64,000 bases of DNA. It comes from Actinomycetota bacterium. Its GTDB lineage: Bacteria; Actinomycetota; Actinomycetes; S36-B12; GCA-2699445. The notes under the pieces were generated by a model that was not told the DNA's origin, did no database searches, and saw only the letters and a program-made list of their open reading frames with translations. The position numbers and the translations under genes were made by a program. Where the stretch lies: NCBI GenBank assembly GCA_020438795.1, contig JAGQTY010000001.1:62001-126000 (forward strand), given 5' to 3'. Position 1 is the stretch's first letter. Each line of letters opens with the position of its first letter. Positions 53,200 through 62,361 of this stretch are shown here, one piece after another.

Positions 53200-55245
53200 T
53201 CACCGGCCCGCGTCACGCACGGGCAGCCACGCGTAGTCAGCGCGGTTCACGGCGTCGGCGCCCGGATACGTCGCGACTACCAGCCGGTCGGCATCGGGGG
53301 GACCCGTCAACTCGAGCGTCGCCGAAGCGCTGCGGGCACCCACCGGAATCGTGATGCTGCCTTCGCCGCGCGGGTTGCGTGTCTCGTAGCCGTACACCTT
53401 GAACCAGACTTGGGTGGGTCGCTGGACCCGCGAGAGCGACGAGGCCTTCACCGTGACCTGATAGGAACGCCCGGTCCGAACCGCCGCCCCGGAGGCCTGC
53501 ACAGCGCTGCTGAGCCCGGGGTCGTACCCCGTAGCACCGGAGCGGCGGCTCCATACGTCGAGCACGTACAGGCGTCCCCTCCCCTGCAGAGATTCGACAC
53601 CGAAGTTGGTGATCGCCGAAAGGTCGAGCTCAGGGTTCTTCTTCGCGAATCGCTTGATCGGTACCTGTGGGCTCTGGGCCCAGAGCTTGCGCTCGATGTC
53701 CTCGGTGGTCAGCCGGACGAGCTGCTTGCGCGGCACCCGGACTGTGGCAGCATATCCCCGCGCGTCCTCGATTCGCAACGCAATGCGGGCTCCGTCCCAC
53801 TTGTCGGTATCCGTCGCGATCCGCGCCTGGACGGTCGTGTCCGAACGCAGGTCCCGCATGGTGCTCAGCGGCACCACGGCCCGGCCGCGCCGGGACCAGT
53901 CGAGTTCCAGGGCCCGGAATCGGGTGGATCGCTGTGTGAACTTCAGTGCGGGCAGCCAGTGGGGCGTCTGTACGTCGTTCCAGCCCCGAGCTTCGGCGAG
54001 GGACAGTGCCCGACCGCGCTGTGCCGTCATCCCACCGGTCGTACGCACCCGACCCTGCCAGTCGCGCTCCAGCAGTTGTGCGTCGCCCCCCGCTGCGGTG
54101 ACCCGGGTGGCGACTCCCCCGATGTCCCCCGGCCGGACTGCCGTGCCATCCAGCAGTTCGCCATAGGGCGACTCGCCACGGAGCCACAGCCGCGCTGCGG
54201 CCGCGACATACGAACGCGCGACCGCCCGTTCCTTGGACGAAGGCAGCCGGCGGCCCTTGCCACAGTCACCTGTGGTGTCATCGTAGACACGCGAGGCGTC
54301 GTTCCAGCTCGGCGCCACGGACAGGCCGGGAGTCCATTGCGTGTTCAGGAAGTTGTGATTGGCGCCAGGGACCCACAGCCCCGCCCGTAGCGCGTCGTCG
54401 CCACCCAGACGCGCACCGGTCTCGATGTACATCTGTCCCTCGAGATCGAAGACGTCGCCATCACACTCCGGCAGGAGGGCCAGCAGCGGAGTCCCGGGAG
54501 GCGAGCTCTTGACGGCGTAGGTGCCGGCCAGGGAGACCATCCCAAGAATGCGGTAGGGCCGCGACCGGAAGACCTGTGGCATGGTCAGGGCCTTCACCCC
54601 ATCGGCACCCCGGCTGTGGCCGACCACGAGCACCCGATCGAGATCGACGTGCTCGGCGAAGCGCTTCGGGTAGAGGCTCTTCGCGCCAGCGGCAGCGGCG
54701 GCGATCTGCTGCAGGTGCTTGTGGACCAGCCTGCCGCGCGCTGCGGTCCCGCCATCGGCCCACGAACTCTCCTGCGCGTTGATCCCGTTGGCACTCACCG
54801 AGATGCTCGCGAAACCCTGGGTGGCCAGGCGACTGCTCAGGTACTGATAGCCGAGGTAGCTCGGGGTCGACTTGAACCCGGCCGGACACGGCCAGGTCGT
54901 CTCCGCGTCATCATCGGAGTAACAGGTCGGGTGCGCCCCGTGGAGGAACACGACCAGCGGATGACGTCCGTAGGCCACAGTGCCCTTGGCACCCGGCGCC
55001 ATCAGGTCGGCCGTGAACTCCACCTCCTGTGGTGCACCGAGCGAGACGATGTTGCCACGGTCGACGAGCCGGTTGACCGGCTCGAAGTTGCCGGCCTTCG
55101 CGGGTCTCAGAGCGCTCGCCGGCAGGGCATTGGAGTCATAGTCGCGTTCCACGTCAGCGGCCGCGGAACCGCTGCCCCATGGCAGGAGCAGGAGCGCGGC
55201 GGCGAAAAGAGCAAGCAGGCTACGAAGTCGTGTGCGACCGCTCAT
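53200..55245 (-). CDS. Secreted alpha/beta hydrolase with large C-terminal beta-rich region
   Basis: A 681-residue protein from ATG 55245. A signal peptide (1-30, LLALFAAALLLLPWG) precedes an alpha/beta hydrolase domain (about 60-330): PLVVFLHGAHPTCYSDDD, nucleophile elbow RVLVVGHSRGADGVKAL, ALLPECDGDVFD and VPGANHNFLNTQW, with late Asp and His candidates for the triad. Four Cys in the catalytic half may form disulfides. The last 320 residues are beta-rich without a family I recognise. Substrate unknown: ester or amide outside the cell. CATGAT six bases before ATG. It interrupts the usual rimO-ftsK neighbourhood. Confidence 0.82.
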   Translation of the reverse strand: MSGRTRLRSLLALFAAALLLLPWGSGSAAADVERDYDSNALPASALRPAKAGNFEPVNRLVDRGNIVSLGAPQEVEFTADLMAPGAKGTVAYGRHPLVVFLHGAHPTCYSDDDAETTWPCPAGFKSTPSYLGYQYLSSRLATQGFASISVSANGINAQESSWADGGTAARGRLVHKHLQQIAAAAAGAKSLYPKRFAEHVDLDRVLVVGHSRGADGVKALTMPQVFRSRPYRILGMVSLAGTYAVKSSPPGTPLLALLPECDGDVFDLEGQMYIETGARLGGDDALRAGLWVPGANHNFLNTQWTPGLSVAPSWNDASRVYDDTTGDCGKGRRLPSSKERAVARSYVAAAARLWLRGESPYGELLDGTAVRPGDIGGVATRVTAAGGDAQLLERDWQGRVRTTGGMTAQRGRALSLAEARGWNDVQTPHWLPALKFTQRSTRFRALELDWSRRGRAVVPLSTMRDLRSDTTVQARIATDTDKWDGARIALRIEDARGYAATVRVPRKQLVRLTTEDIERKLWAQSPQVPIKRFAKKNPELDLSAITNFGVESLQGRGRLYVLDVWSRRSGATGYDPGLSSAVQASGAAVRTGRSYQVTVKASSLSRVQRPTQVWFKVYGYETRNPRGEGSITIPVGARSASATLELTGPPDADRLVVATYPGADAVNRADYAWLPVRDAGR

Positions 55246-55332
55246 AGCCCGATCATGGCCGTGGTCCGATGAAGCGGGCAACAGGTTCTGCGAAGTTTGT
55301 GGAGCAGGCACGCGTGACGACGACAGCGGCGC

Positions 55333-57906
55333 TCAGGGTCGCAGGCCGGCGAGGATCTCGGGCAGGTCCTGCGGCTGCTTCAGGACCTCGCGTGCCTTGG
55401 AGCCCTCGGACGGTCCCACGATCCCGCGGATCTCCATGATGTCCATCAATCGGCCCGCCTTGGCGAACCCCACCCTCAGCTTCCGCTGCAGCATGGAGGT
55501 CGAACCGAGCTGCGTCTCCACCACGAGTTCAATGGCGCGGCAGAGATCGTCCAGGTCATCCCCGATCTCCTCATCGACCTCCCTGGCCGACACGGTGAGA
55601 TCGGTGACGCCGGTCTTGTAGACCGGCGCCATCTGTTCGATGACATGATCCACGACCGCCCGGATCTCGGACTCGGCCACGAACGCACCCTGAACCCGCA
55701 TCGGCTTGGAGGCCCCCATGGGCAGGAACAACCCGTCACCCTGTCCGACGAGTTTCTCCGCACCCGGCTGATCGAGGATCACCCGGCTGTCAGCGAGCGA
55801 GGAGGTGGCGAACGCCAGACGGCTCGGCACGTTCGCCTTGATCAGTCCGGTCACCACGTCGACGCTGGGACGCTGTGTGGCCAGCACCAGGTGGATGCCA
55901 GCGGCCCGGGCCAACTGGGTGATCCGGACCACCGACTCCTCCACATCCCGTGGGGCGACCATCATCAGGTCGGCGAGTTCGTCGACGATCACCACGAGAT
56001 AGGGATAGGTCTCCAGAGTGCGGTCGGAACCTGGGGGTGCGGTGACCGCGCCGCTGCGCACTGCGGCGTTGAAGTCATCGATGTGCCTGTACCCGTACTG
56101 GGACAGATCCTCGTAGCGCAGGTCCATCTCCTTCACCACCCATTGCAGCGCCGCGGCCGCCTTCTTGGGGTCTGTGATGATGGGCGTGATCAGATGTGGG
56201 ACCCCCTCGTAGGCGGTCAGTTCGACACGTTTCGGATCGACCAGGACCAGGCGCACCTCGTTGGGCGTCGAGCGCATGAGCAGCGAGGTGATGAAGGCGT
56301 TGATACACGACGACTTGCCCGACCCGGTCGCACCGGCCACGAGCAGATGGGGCATCTTGGCCAGGTTGGCGACCACGTGGCCACCTTCGACGTCCTTGCC
56401 CACACCGGCGAGCAGCGGATGATGGTCGCTGGTGGCGGTGGGCGATCGCAGCAGATCGCCGAGGGTGACCCACTCACGGTCGACGTTCGGTATCTCGATT
56501 CCGATCGCCGACTTGCCCGGGATCGGGCTCAGCACCCGGACGTCGGGGGTCGCCACCGCATAGGCGATGTTGCGCTCGAGTTTGGTCACGGCCTCCACGC
56601 GCACTGACTGGCCGAGCTCCACCTCGTAGCGGGTCACTGTGGGGCCGCGTGTGTAGCCGGTGACCTGGGCATCGACATCGAACTGTCTGAAGACATCCGC
56701 CAGCGCGTCGGTCACCCGCTGATTGGCGCCGCTGCTGGCCTTGTGCGGCGAACCCGGTCGCAGCAGTGCGGGATCCGGCAGGGAGTAATCCACGTCGTCG
56801 GTGAGCCGTAGTTGCTCTATCTCGGTGGGGTCGACCGGCAGGGGTTCGAGCGGCTTGGTGACGTCGAGCTCGGGTTCGTCCGCCACGTAGGGGTCCAGTG
56901 ACTCCAACGGCTCCGTGAGCGGTTCAGGATCCTCGGGAACAACCTCCGGTGGCTTGCTGGACACCACCGGGCTGGCGAACGGTTCGTCAGCCTCGTATCC
57001 CTCGGGCTCGCTCCTGCCCAGCTGCTGAGCAGCCCGGCCCATGTTGCGCACCTTGCGGGGAATCTCCGCCAGAGGTGTGGCAGTCACCACGAGTACCCCG
57101 AACACCAGCATGATGACCATCAGGATGATCGCCAGTACGGGCCCGAGCATCGCCACGAAGGGCGCTGTGACGAGCCAGCCGAGAACGCCACCGGCGTTGG
57201 ACATGGCGTCCACGCCCTCGCTCGGTGTGGGAGAACCCACCGCGACCGCTCGCATGCCCGAGAAGGAGACCAGGATCGCCAGCCAGCCGATCAGCAGCCG
57301 ACCGGTTCCCGAGGTGTCGGCCGGGTGACGCATGACGCGCCAGGCGAAACCGAGCAGCAGGATGGGGATCACCCAGCGGGCCAGCCCGAAGACCACCTCG
57401 GCCAGCACACCGATGGCGCCCGCCACGGGACCATCGGCCCCGAACCAGGTGACGGCGATCGCGATAACCGCCAACGCCACGAGAGCCAGACCCAGCCCGT
57501 CACGGCGCAACTCGGGACTCAGTGATTCACCGGAGCCTCCCACCGAACGAATGCCGCGACCGACAAGGCCGGCGACCGCCTGCCAGGTCCGCACGAAAGC
57601 CCGCCAGGCCGACCCCGTCATTCTGGCGAGGAATCCTCCGTTGCCGGAGGAACCGCCGCCTGCCCCGCTGCGGGAACCGCTCGACGAACCCGCTCTGGGC
57701 TTCGCGGTGGCCTTCTTGGATGGCGCAGTGCCCCAGTGAGGATTTGACCGGCCCGACTTCGCACTGCCGGACTTACGACTCCCGGACTTCGCACCACCTG
57801 ACTTCTGAGTGCCCGATCCGGAGCTACCGCCGGAACCGGTGCCTGACGCGCCCGATGACCGCGCGCTCGAGCGACCCGAGTTCTTCGTGGATCGGGAAGA
57901 AGCCAT
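55333..57906 (-). CDS. ftsK: DNA translocase FtsK
   Basis: An 857-residue protein. The first 80 residues are a Ser/Gly/Lys low-complexity tail; four or so membrane helices follow (about 130-280), then an acidic linker. The motor has IPGKSAIGIEIPN, Walker A LLVAGATGSGKSSCINAF, VLVDPKRVEL and Walker B YLVVIVDELADLMM; a C-terminal gamma winged helix (about 795-840) ends it. It pumps chromosome DNA through the division septum. TAGACT (57913-57918) six bases before ATG. Confidence 0.95.
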   Translation of the reverse strand: MASSRSTKNSGRSSARSSGASGTGSGGSSGSGTQKSGGAKSGSRKSGSAKSGRSNPHWGTAPSKKATAKPRAGSSSGSRSGAGGGSSGNGGFLARMTGSAWRAFVRTWQAVAGLVGRGIRSVGGSGESLSPELRRDGLGLALVALAVIAIAVTWFGADGPVAGAIGVLAEVVFGLARWVIPILLLGFAWRVMRHPADTSGTGRLLIGWLAILVSFSGMRAVAVGSPTPSEGVDAMSNAGGVLGWLVTAPFVAMLGPVLAIILMVIMLVFGVLVVTATPLAEIPRKVRNMGRAAQQLGRSEPEGYEADEPFASPVVSSKPPEVVPEDPEPLTEPLESLDPYVADEPELDVTKPLEPLPVDPTEIEQLRLTDDVDYSLPDPALLRPGSPHKASSGANQRVTDALADVFRQFDVDAQVTGYTRGPTVTRYEVELGQSVRVEAVTKLERNIAYAVATPDVRVLSPIPGKSAIGIEIPNVDREWVTLGDLLRSPTATSDHHPLLAGVGKDVEGGHVVANLAKMPHLLVAGATGSGKSSCINAFITSLLMRSTPNEVRLVLVDPKRVELTAYEGVPHLITPIITDPKKAAAALQWVVKEMDLRYEDLSQYGYRHIDDFNAAVRSGAVTAPPGSDRTLETYPYLVVIVDELADLMMVAPRDVEESVVRITQLARAAGIHLVLATQRPSVDVVTGLIKANVPSRLAFATSSLADSRVILDQPGAEKLVGQGDGLFLPMGASKPMRVQGAFVAESEIRAVVDHVIEQMAPVYKTGVTDLTVSAREVDEEIGDDLDDLCRAIELVVETQLGSTSMLQRKLRVGFAKAGRLMDIMEIRGIVGPSEGSKAREVLKQPQDLPEILAGLRP

Positions 57907-57912
57907 AAGGGC

Positions 57913-57918
57913 AGTCTA
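57913..57918 (-). promoter_or_regulatory. -10 element of a leaderless ftsK transcript
   Basis: TAGACT on the minus strand, six bases before the ftsK ATG. Confidence 0.5.
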
Positions 57919-57992
57919 GGAGCCGGGCCCGACGATACTTCTCAATCGCGTGGCGAGTCGCGGCCAACCCGGACAGATCGGACTGCCGCACC

Positions 57993-58829
57993 TCAGGCGC
58001 GGCGCTTCTCAGTGTCCTCTTGCTCCGGTTGTGCCTTTTGGCGTTCCACGCTCTCCGCCTTGCTGCGCTCCACACTCTCCCGAAGAGCCGCCATCAGATC
58101 CACGACCGGCGCCGTGGTCCCTGTGGCCACCGGCTCACTCGGTGGTTCCACGCCCGCCAGTTTCGCTTCGATCAGGGCGAGCAGCGCCTCCTGATACTCG
58201 TCCTTGTACTGCTCCGGATCGAAGTCGGCGGCCATGGTCTCGATCAGCGATTCGGCCATCTTGAGTTCCTGCGGACGCACCTGCACGTCCTCGTCCACGA
58301 ATGCGAACATGGCCGGCCGCACCTCATCAGGCCACCGCAGCGTCTGGAGCACCAGCACCCCATCGCGAATTCGCAGGCAGGCCAGTTGCGTCTTCTGCCG
58401 CAGCGCCAATTGCACGATGGCCGTACGGTCGGTCTCCTGCAACGCGTCGCGGAGCAGCACGTACGGCTTGAGATTGCGGTCGTCCGGTTCGAGGTAGTAC
58501 GCCTTCTCATAGAGGATCGGATCGATCTGCTCATTGGGGACGAACTCCACGACCTCCATGTTGCGTGACGTCTCGGCGATGGGCAGCGACTCGAAGTCGT
58601 CCGGCTCGATGATCACGGTCCGACCGGTGGCGTCGGTGTAGCCCTTACCGATCTCGGCGAAGGAGACCTCCTCACCACACACCTCGCAGACGCGCTTCAT
58701 CCGCACGCGCCCCCCGTCCTTCTCATGGACCTGGTGGAAGCGAACATCGTGGTTCTCAGTGGCCGTGTACAGCTTGACCGGCACACTGACCAGGCCAAAA
58801 GCCAAAGAGCCTTTCCAAAGTGCCCTCAT
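57993..58829 (-). CDS. ku: Non-homologous end-joining protein Ku
   Basis: A 278-residue bacterial Ku. It begins RALWKGSLAFGLVSVPVKLY, has CEVCGEEV, the dimer-ring YYLEPDDRNLKPYVLLRDAL region, and a charged C-terminal tail rich in Glu, Lys and Arg. Ku homodimers ring DNA ends and recruit LigD. ATG 58829 matches the family start; ATG 58841 adds four residues. It diverges from the ligase gene with no bases between the two ATGs. CATGCT lies seven bases upstream. A leaderless start is likely. Confidence 0.95.
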   Translation of the reverse strand: MRALWKGSLAFGLVSVPVKLYTATENHDVRFHQVHEKDGGRVRMKRVCEVCGEEVSFAEIGKGYTDATGRTVIIEPDDFESLPIAETSRNMEVVEFVPNEQIDPILYEKAYYLEPDDRNLKPYVLLRDALQETDRTAIVQLALRQKTQLACLRIRDGVLVLQTLRWPDEVRPAMFAFVDEDVQVRPQELKMAESLIETMAADFDPEQYKDEYQEALLALIEAKLAGVEPPSEPVATGTTAPVVDLMAALRESVERSKAESVERQKAQPEQEDTEKRRA

Positions 58830-59804
58830 ATGCGAAAGCATGTCGCCATGCGACCCATGCTCGCCACCCCCGGTTCGCTACCGAGCGGGCCCGACTGGAC
58901 ATTCGAGTGCAAATGGGACGGCATGAGGCTGCTGGCCACCGTGACCGATGAGTTGCGACTCCTGACCCGCAACGGAAATGACGCATCCGCCCGGTTCCCG
59001 GAGCTGAGCAGCATGGTCGACTGGATTGCGACCAGCGAGCACGAACGTCTGGTGCTGGACGGGGAACTCATCGCAGCCGATGGGTCGGCGTTACCGTCCT
59101 TCTCCCTCCTGGCACACCGGATCCACCGGAACCGGCCGGATCAGGCAACGGGCGCGGACATCCCCGTCACCTACGTCGTGTTCGATCTGCTGGGCCGCGA
59201 CGACACCGATCTGCGGCCCCTGACGTATGTGGAGCGGCGAAGGCACCTCGAGCAACTCCAGCTGGAGTGTGAACACGTCGTGGTCGGCGAGACGTTCACC
59301 GACGGCCCCGCCCTCTTCCGCGCCACTGCGGAGCAGGGCCTGGAAGGGGTCGTGGCCAAACGGAACGGATCGAGGTATCAGTCCGGCGTCCGCAGCCGCG
59401 ACTGGATCAAGATTCCCCACCGCGAGACCCATGAGTACGTTGTTGTCGGCTGGCGACCGGAGCGTAGCGGGACCGGCAGAGTCGGTTCTCTGGCGCTGGC
59501 TGTCGCAGACGGAAGCGACTGGCGCTTCACCGGTGCCGCCGGATCGGGCCTCACCCAGGCACTGAGCGACGCATTGGCGCCCGTACTCGACGAGATCACG
59601 ATTGCGCAGGCACCCACCGGGCTGCCGCCGGACTTCACCCCGGTGGCACCGCACCTGGTGGTGGAGGTTGCACACCTCGGGCACAGCGCTGAGGGGCTGC
59701 TGCGGCACCCGGCGATCGTGCGACTGCGCCCGGATCTGACCCCCACTGACCTCGCTTCCGACCCTGGCACCGGCCCCAGTTCCGAGCCGCAGGGGGGAGC
59801 GTAG
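58830..59804 (+). CDS. ligD: ATP-dependent DNA ligase, LigD ligase-domain type
   Basis: A 324-residue stand-alone ligase from ATG 58830; ATG 58848 (MRPMLATPG) is an alternative and equally family-like. Nucleotidyltransferase motif I is FECKWDGMRLLA with the adenylated Lys; motif III/IIIa LVLDGELIA and TYVVFDLLGRD, motif IV EGVVAKRNGSRY and motif V RDWIKIPHRE follow; an OB domain ends with the HPAIVRLRPD segment. It seals breaks in Ku-dependent end joining. The polymerase domain is a separate gene one base downstream; no 3'-phosphoesterase module is seen. Confidence 0.92.
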   Translation: MRKHVAMRPMLATPGSLPSGPDWTFECKWDGMRLLATVTDELRLLTRNGNDASARFPELSSMVDWIATSEHERLVLDGELIAADGSALPSFSLLAHRIHRNRPDQATGADIPVTYVVFDLLGRDDTDLRPLTYVERRRHLEQLQLECEHVVVGETFTDGPALFRATAEQGLEGVVAKRNGSRYQSGVRSRDWIKIPHRETHEYVVVGWRPERSGTGRVGSLALAVADGSDWRFTGAAGSGLTQALSDALAPVLDEITIAQAPTGLPPDFTPVAPHLVVEVAHLGHSAEGLLRHPAIVRLRPDLTPTDLASDPGTGPSSEPQGGA

Positions 59805-59805
59805 G

Positions 59806-60642
59806 ATGCCGGAGCGACAGCAGGTGAGCATCGGCGGGCGCAGTCTCTCGGTCACCAACCTCGCTCGCGTCATGTATCCGGACGACGGCGTGACGAAGGC
59901 ACAGGTCCTGGAGTACCTGTTGTCAGTCGCCGAGCGGCTCCACGGGTCCATCGCCGACCGGATCCTCACCAGGAAACGCTGGCCCCACGGGGTCGCCGAG
60001 CAGTCCTTCTTCGAGAAGAACCTGCCCGCCGGGGCGCCGGACTGGATCCATCGACAGACCTTTGATGACGTGACCTATCCCGTGATCCGTGCCGGCGATG
60101 ATCCACGGCCGGCACTGGCGTGGTTCGCACAGCTCGGAGTACTCGAGTTCCACGTCCCGCAATGGCGCCTCGACCCGGAGGGTGAGCCGCTGGGCGCAGA
60201 CAGGATGGTGATCGACCTCGATCCCGGACCGCCGGCCGGCCTCGCCGAATGCGCAGAGGCCGCCTTGTTGATCAGGGACGTCCTGGGGCCGCTGGGCCTC
60301 TCCCCACGCCCGGTCCTCAGTGGCAGCAAAGGCATGCAGCTGTACGTCGACCTCAGCGCGACCACCGCCATCCCGCTCGGCACCCCCAACTCCGAGGTCT
60401 CGGAGTTCGCGAAGAATCTCGCCCTGCAGCTCAGCACCGCCCACCCACAGCTCATCGAGTGGCGGATGAAGAAGTCACTGCGCACCGGCAAGGTGTTCCT
60501 GGACTGGAGCCAGAATGTGGCGGCCAAGACGACCATCGCGCCGTGGTCACCGCGTGGAACCCCGCATGCGCACATTGCGAAGCCGGTCAGCTGGACCGAG
60601 GTCGAAGCCGGACGACTGCGGCAGGCGCCGCTGACCACATGA
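59806..60642 (+). CDS. ligD2: Non-homologous end-joining polymerase, LigD primase-polymerase domain
   Basis: A 278-residue AEP-family protein. Metal-site motif MVIDLDPGPP, then LSGSKGMQLYVDLS (catalytic His position reads Gln: SGSKGMQ against the usual SGxKGLH), and the late VFLDWSQNVAAKTTIAPWS motif with the third Asp. It fills gaps with ribonucleotides or deoxynucleotides at bridged DNA ends. It starts one base after the ligase stop, so it is an operon of split LigD modules. The symbol is for convenience; genome annotations usually call it ligD. Confidence 0.9.
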   Translation: MPERQQVSIGGRSLSVTNLARVMYPDDGVTKAQVLEYLLSVAERLHGSIADRILTRKRWPHGVAEQSFFEKNLPAGAPDWIHRQTFDDVTYPVIRAGDDPRPALAWFAQLGVLEFHVPQWRLDPEGEPLGADRMVIDLDPGPPAGLAECAEAALLIRDVLGPLGLSPRPVLSGSKGMQLYVDLSATTAIPLGTPNSEVSEFAKNLALQLSTAHPQLIEWRMKKSLRTGKVFLDWSQNVAAKTTIAPWSPRGTPHAHIAKPVSWTEVEAGRLRQAPLTT

Positions 60643-60684
60643 GGCGACAGTGATCTGGGCCGCCTGCTGGAGCGTGACCCGACC

Positions 60685-62361
60685 TCAGCCCTCCACGATC
60701 ACCGGGACGATCATGGGCCGGCGCTGGTGGGTACGCGCCACCCAACGCCCGACGGTGCGTCGCGCCACCTGCGAGAGTTGCTTCTCGTCAGTGACACCGT
60801 CGCCCAGCGCCTTCTCCAGAGCCTGCGTGAGTTCGGGCAGGACCTCCTCGAACGACTCGGGCCCGCCGGTGAAGCCGCGTTCATGCAGTTCGGGACCGGC
60901 GATCACCTTGCCCGTGACCGTGTCCACGGCCGCGAAGACGGAGATGAAGCCTTCCTCGCCGAGGATCCGGCGGTCCTTGAGCTTGGATTCGGTGACCTCG
61001 CCCACACTGGCTCCGTCCACATAGACGAATCCCACGGGCACCTGCCCCGTGACGGCGACATCTCCGTCGCGGACATCCACGACCGAACCGTTCTCCACGA
61101 TGAAGACGCGCTCACTCGGCACACCTGCGAGTTCGGCGAGCTCGGCGTTGGCGCGCATGTGCCGGTATTCGCCGTGGACCGGCATCACGTTCCTCGGCTT
61201 CACGATGTTGTAGAAGGTGAGCAGTTCTCCGGCACTGGCGTGACCCGAGACGTGGACCTTGGCGTTGCCCTGGTGGATCACAGTCGCACCGAGCTTGGAG
61301 AGCCCGTTGATCACCCGGTTGATATCGGACTCGTTGCCCGGAATCATCGACGAGGCAAGAATGATGGTGTCGTCCGGGCCGGCTTCGATCGGATGGTCCC
61401 TGTTGGCGATCCGGGACAACGCGGCCATCGGCTCACCCTGCGATCCGGTACAGATCAGCACCTGCTCGCGATCGGGCAGATCGGTGAGCGCATCGGAACG
61501 GATCAGGGTGTTGCCGGGGACCTTGAGATAGCCGAGATCGCGGGCGATGTTCATGTTCCGCACCATGGACCGGCCGACGAAAGCCACCCGGCGGCGGTGG
61601 CTGACCGCCGCGTCGATCACCTGCTGGATCCGATGGATGTGTGACGCGAAGGAGGCAACGATGATCCTGCCCTTCGCCTGGTTGAACACCTGATCCAGGA
61701 CCGGGCCAATCGCTGTCTCGCTGATGAGATAGCCGGGAACCTCGGCGTTGGTGGAGTCGACCATGGCCAGGTCGACACCGGCGTCGCCGACCCTCGCCAG
61801 CCCGTTCAGGTCGGTGATCCGGCCATCCATCGGAAGCTGGTCGATCTTGAAGTCACCGGTGTGGACTATGGTGTTGCGTCCGGCCCGTACCGCGAGCGCC
61901 AGGGCATCGGGGATGGAGTGGGTCACCGCCAGGAACTCCACCGAGAAGCCACCGATCTCGCGGTTCTGACCGGCCTCCACGACTTCGAGCGTCGCCGATT
62001 TCTGCCGGTGCTCATTCAGCTTGGGCTCGAGCAGCGCCAGGGTCAGTTCTGAGCCGTAGATCGTGAGGTCCTCGCGATTGCGCAGCAGGAACGGCACGGC
62101 ACCGATGTGATCCTCATGGCCATGAGTCAGCACAACCCCGACGATGTCGTCCCATCGCCCGTCCAGGTAGTCGAAGTCCGGGAGGATCAGGTCGACCCCC
62201 GGCTGCCAGGCCTCAGGGAACAGGACCCCACAGTCGACGATCAGCAGCCGGCCGTCGAACTCCAGCACCGCCATGTTCCTGCCGATGGCGCCGAGCCCAC
62301 CGAGGGCCACGATGCGAAGCGCGCCTTTGGGCAGGCGTGGCGGGGAGACGAGTTCTGTCAC
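60685..62361 (-). CDS. rnj: Ribonuclease J
   Basis: A 558-residue metallo-beta-lactamase/beta-CASP ribonuclease. VVLTHGHEDHIGAVPFLL is the zinc motif (HxHxDH), with IVHTGDFKID and a beta-CASP domain (SQGEPMAALSRIANRDH); a KH-like C-terminal domain ends the protein. It has endo- and 5'-3' exonuclease activity on mRNA and rRNA precursors. GTG 62361 overlaps the dapA stop as GTGA. The ku/ligD block lies downstream. Confidence 0.95.
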   Translation of the reverse strand: MTELVSPPRLPKGALRIVALGGLGAIGRNMAVLEFDGRLLIVDCGVLFPEAWQPGVDLILPDFDYLDGRWDDIVGVVLTHGHEDHIGAVPFLLRNREDLTIYGSELTLALLEPKLNEHRQKSATLEVVEAGQNREIGGFSVEFLAVTHSIPDALALAVRAGRNTIVHTGDFKIDQLPMDGRITDLNGLARVGDAGVDLAMVDSTNAEVPGYLISETAIGPVLDQVFNQAKGRIIVASFASHIHRIQQVIDAAVSHRRRVAFVGRSMVRNMNIARDLGYLKVPGNTLIRSDALTDLPDREQVLICTGSQGEPMAALSRIANRDHPIEAGPDDTIILASSMIPGNESDINRVINGLSKLGATVIHQGNAKVHVSGHASAGELLTFYNIVKPRNVMPVHGEYRHMRANAELAELAGVPSERVFIVENGSVVDVRDGDVAVTGQVPVGFVYVDGASVGEVTESKLKDRRILGEEGFISVFAAVDTVTGKVIAGPELHERGFTGGPESFEEVLPELTQALEKALGDGVTDEKQLSQVARRTVGRWVARTHQRRPMIVPVIVEG

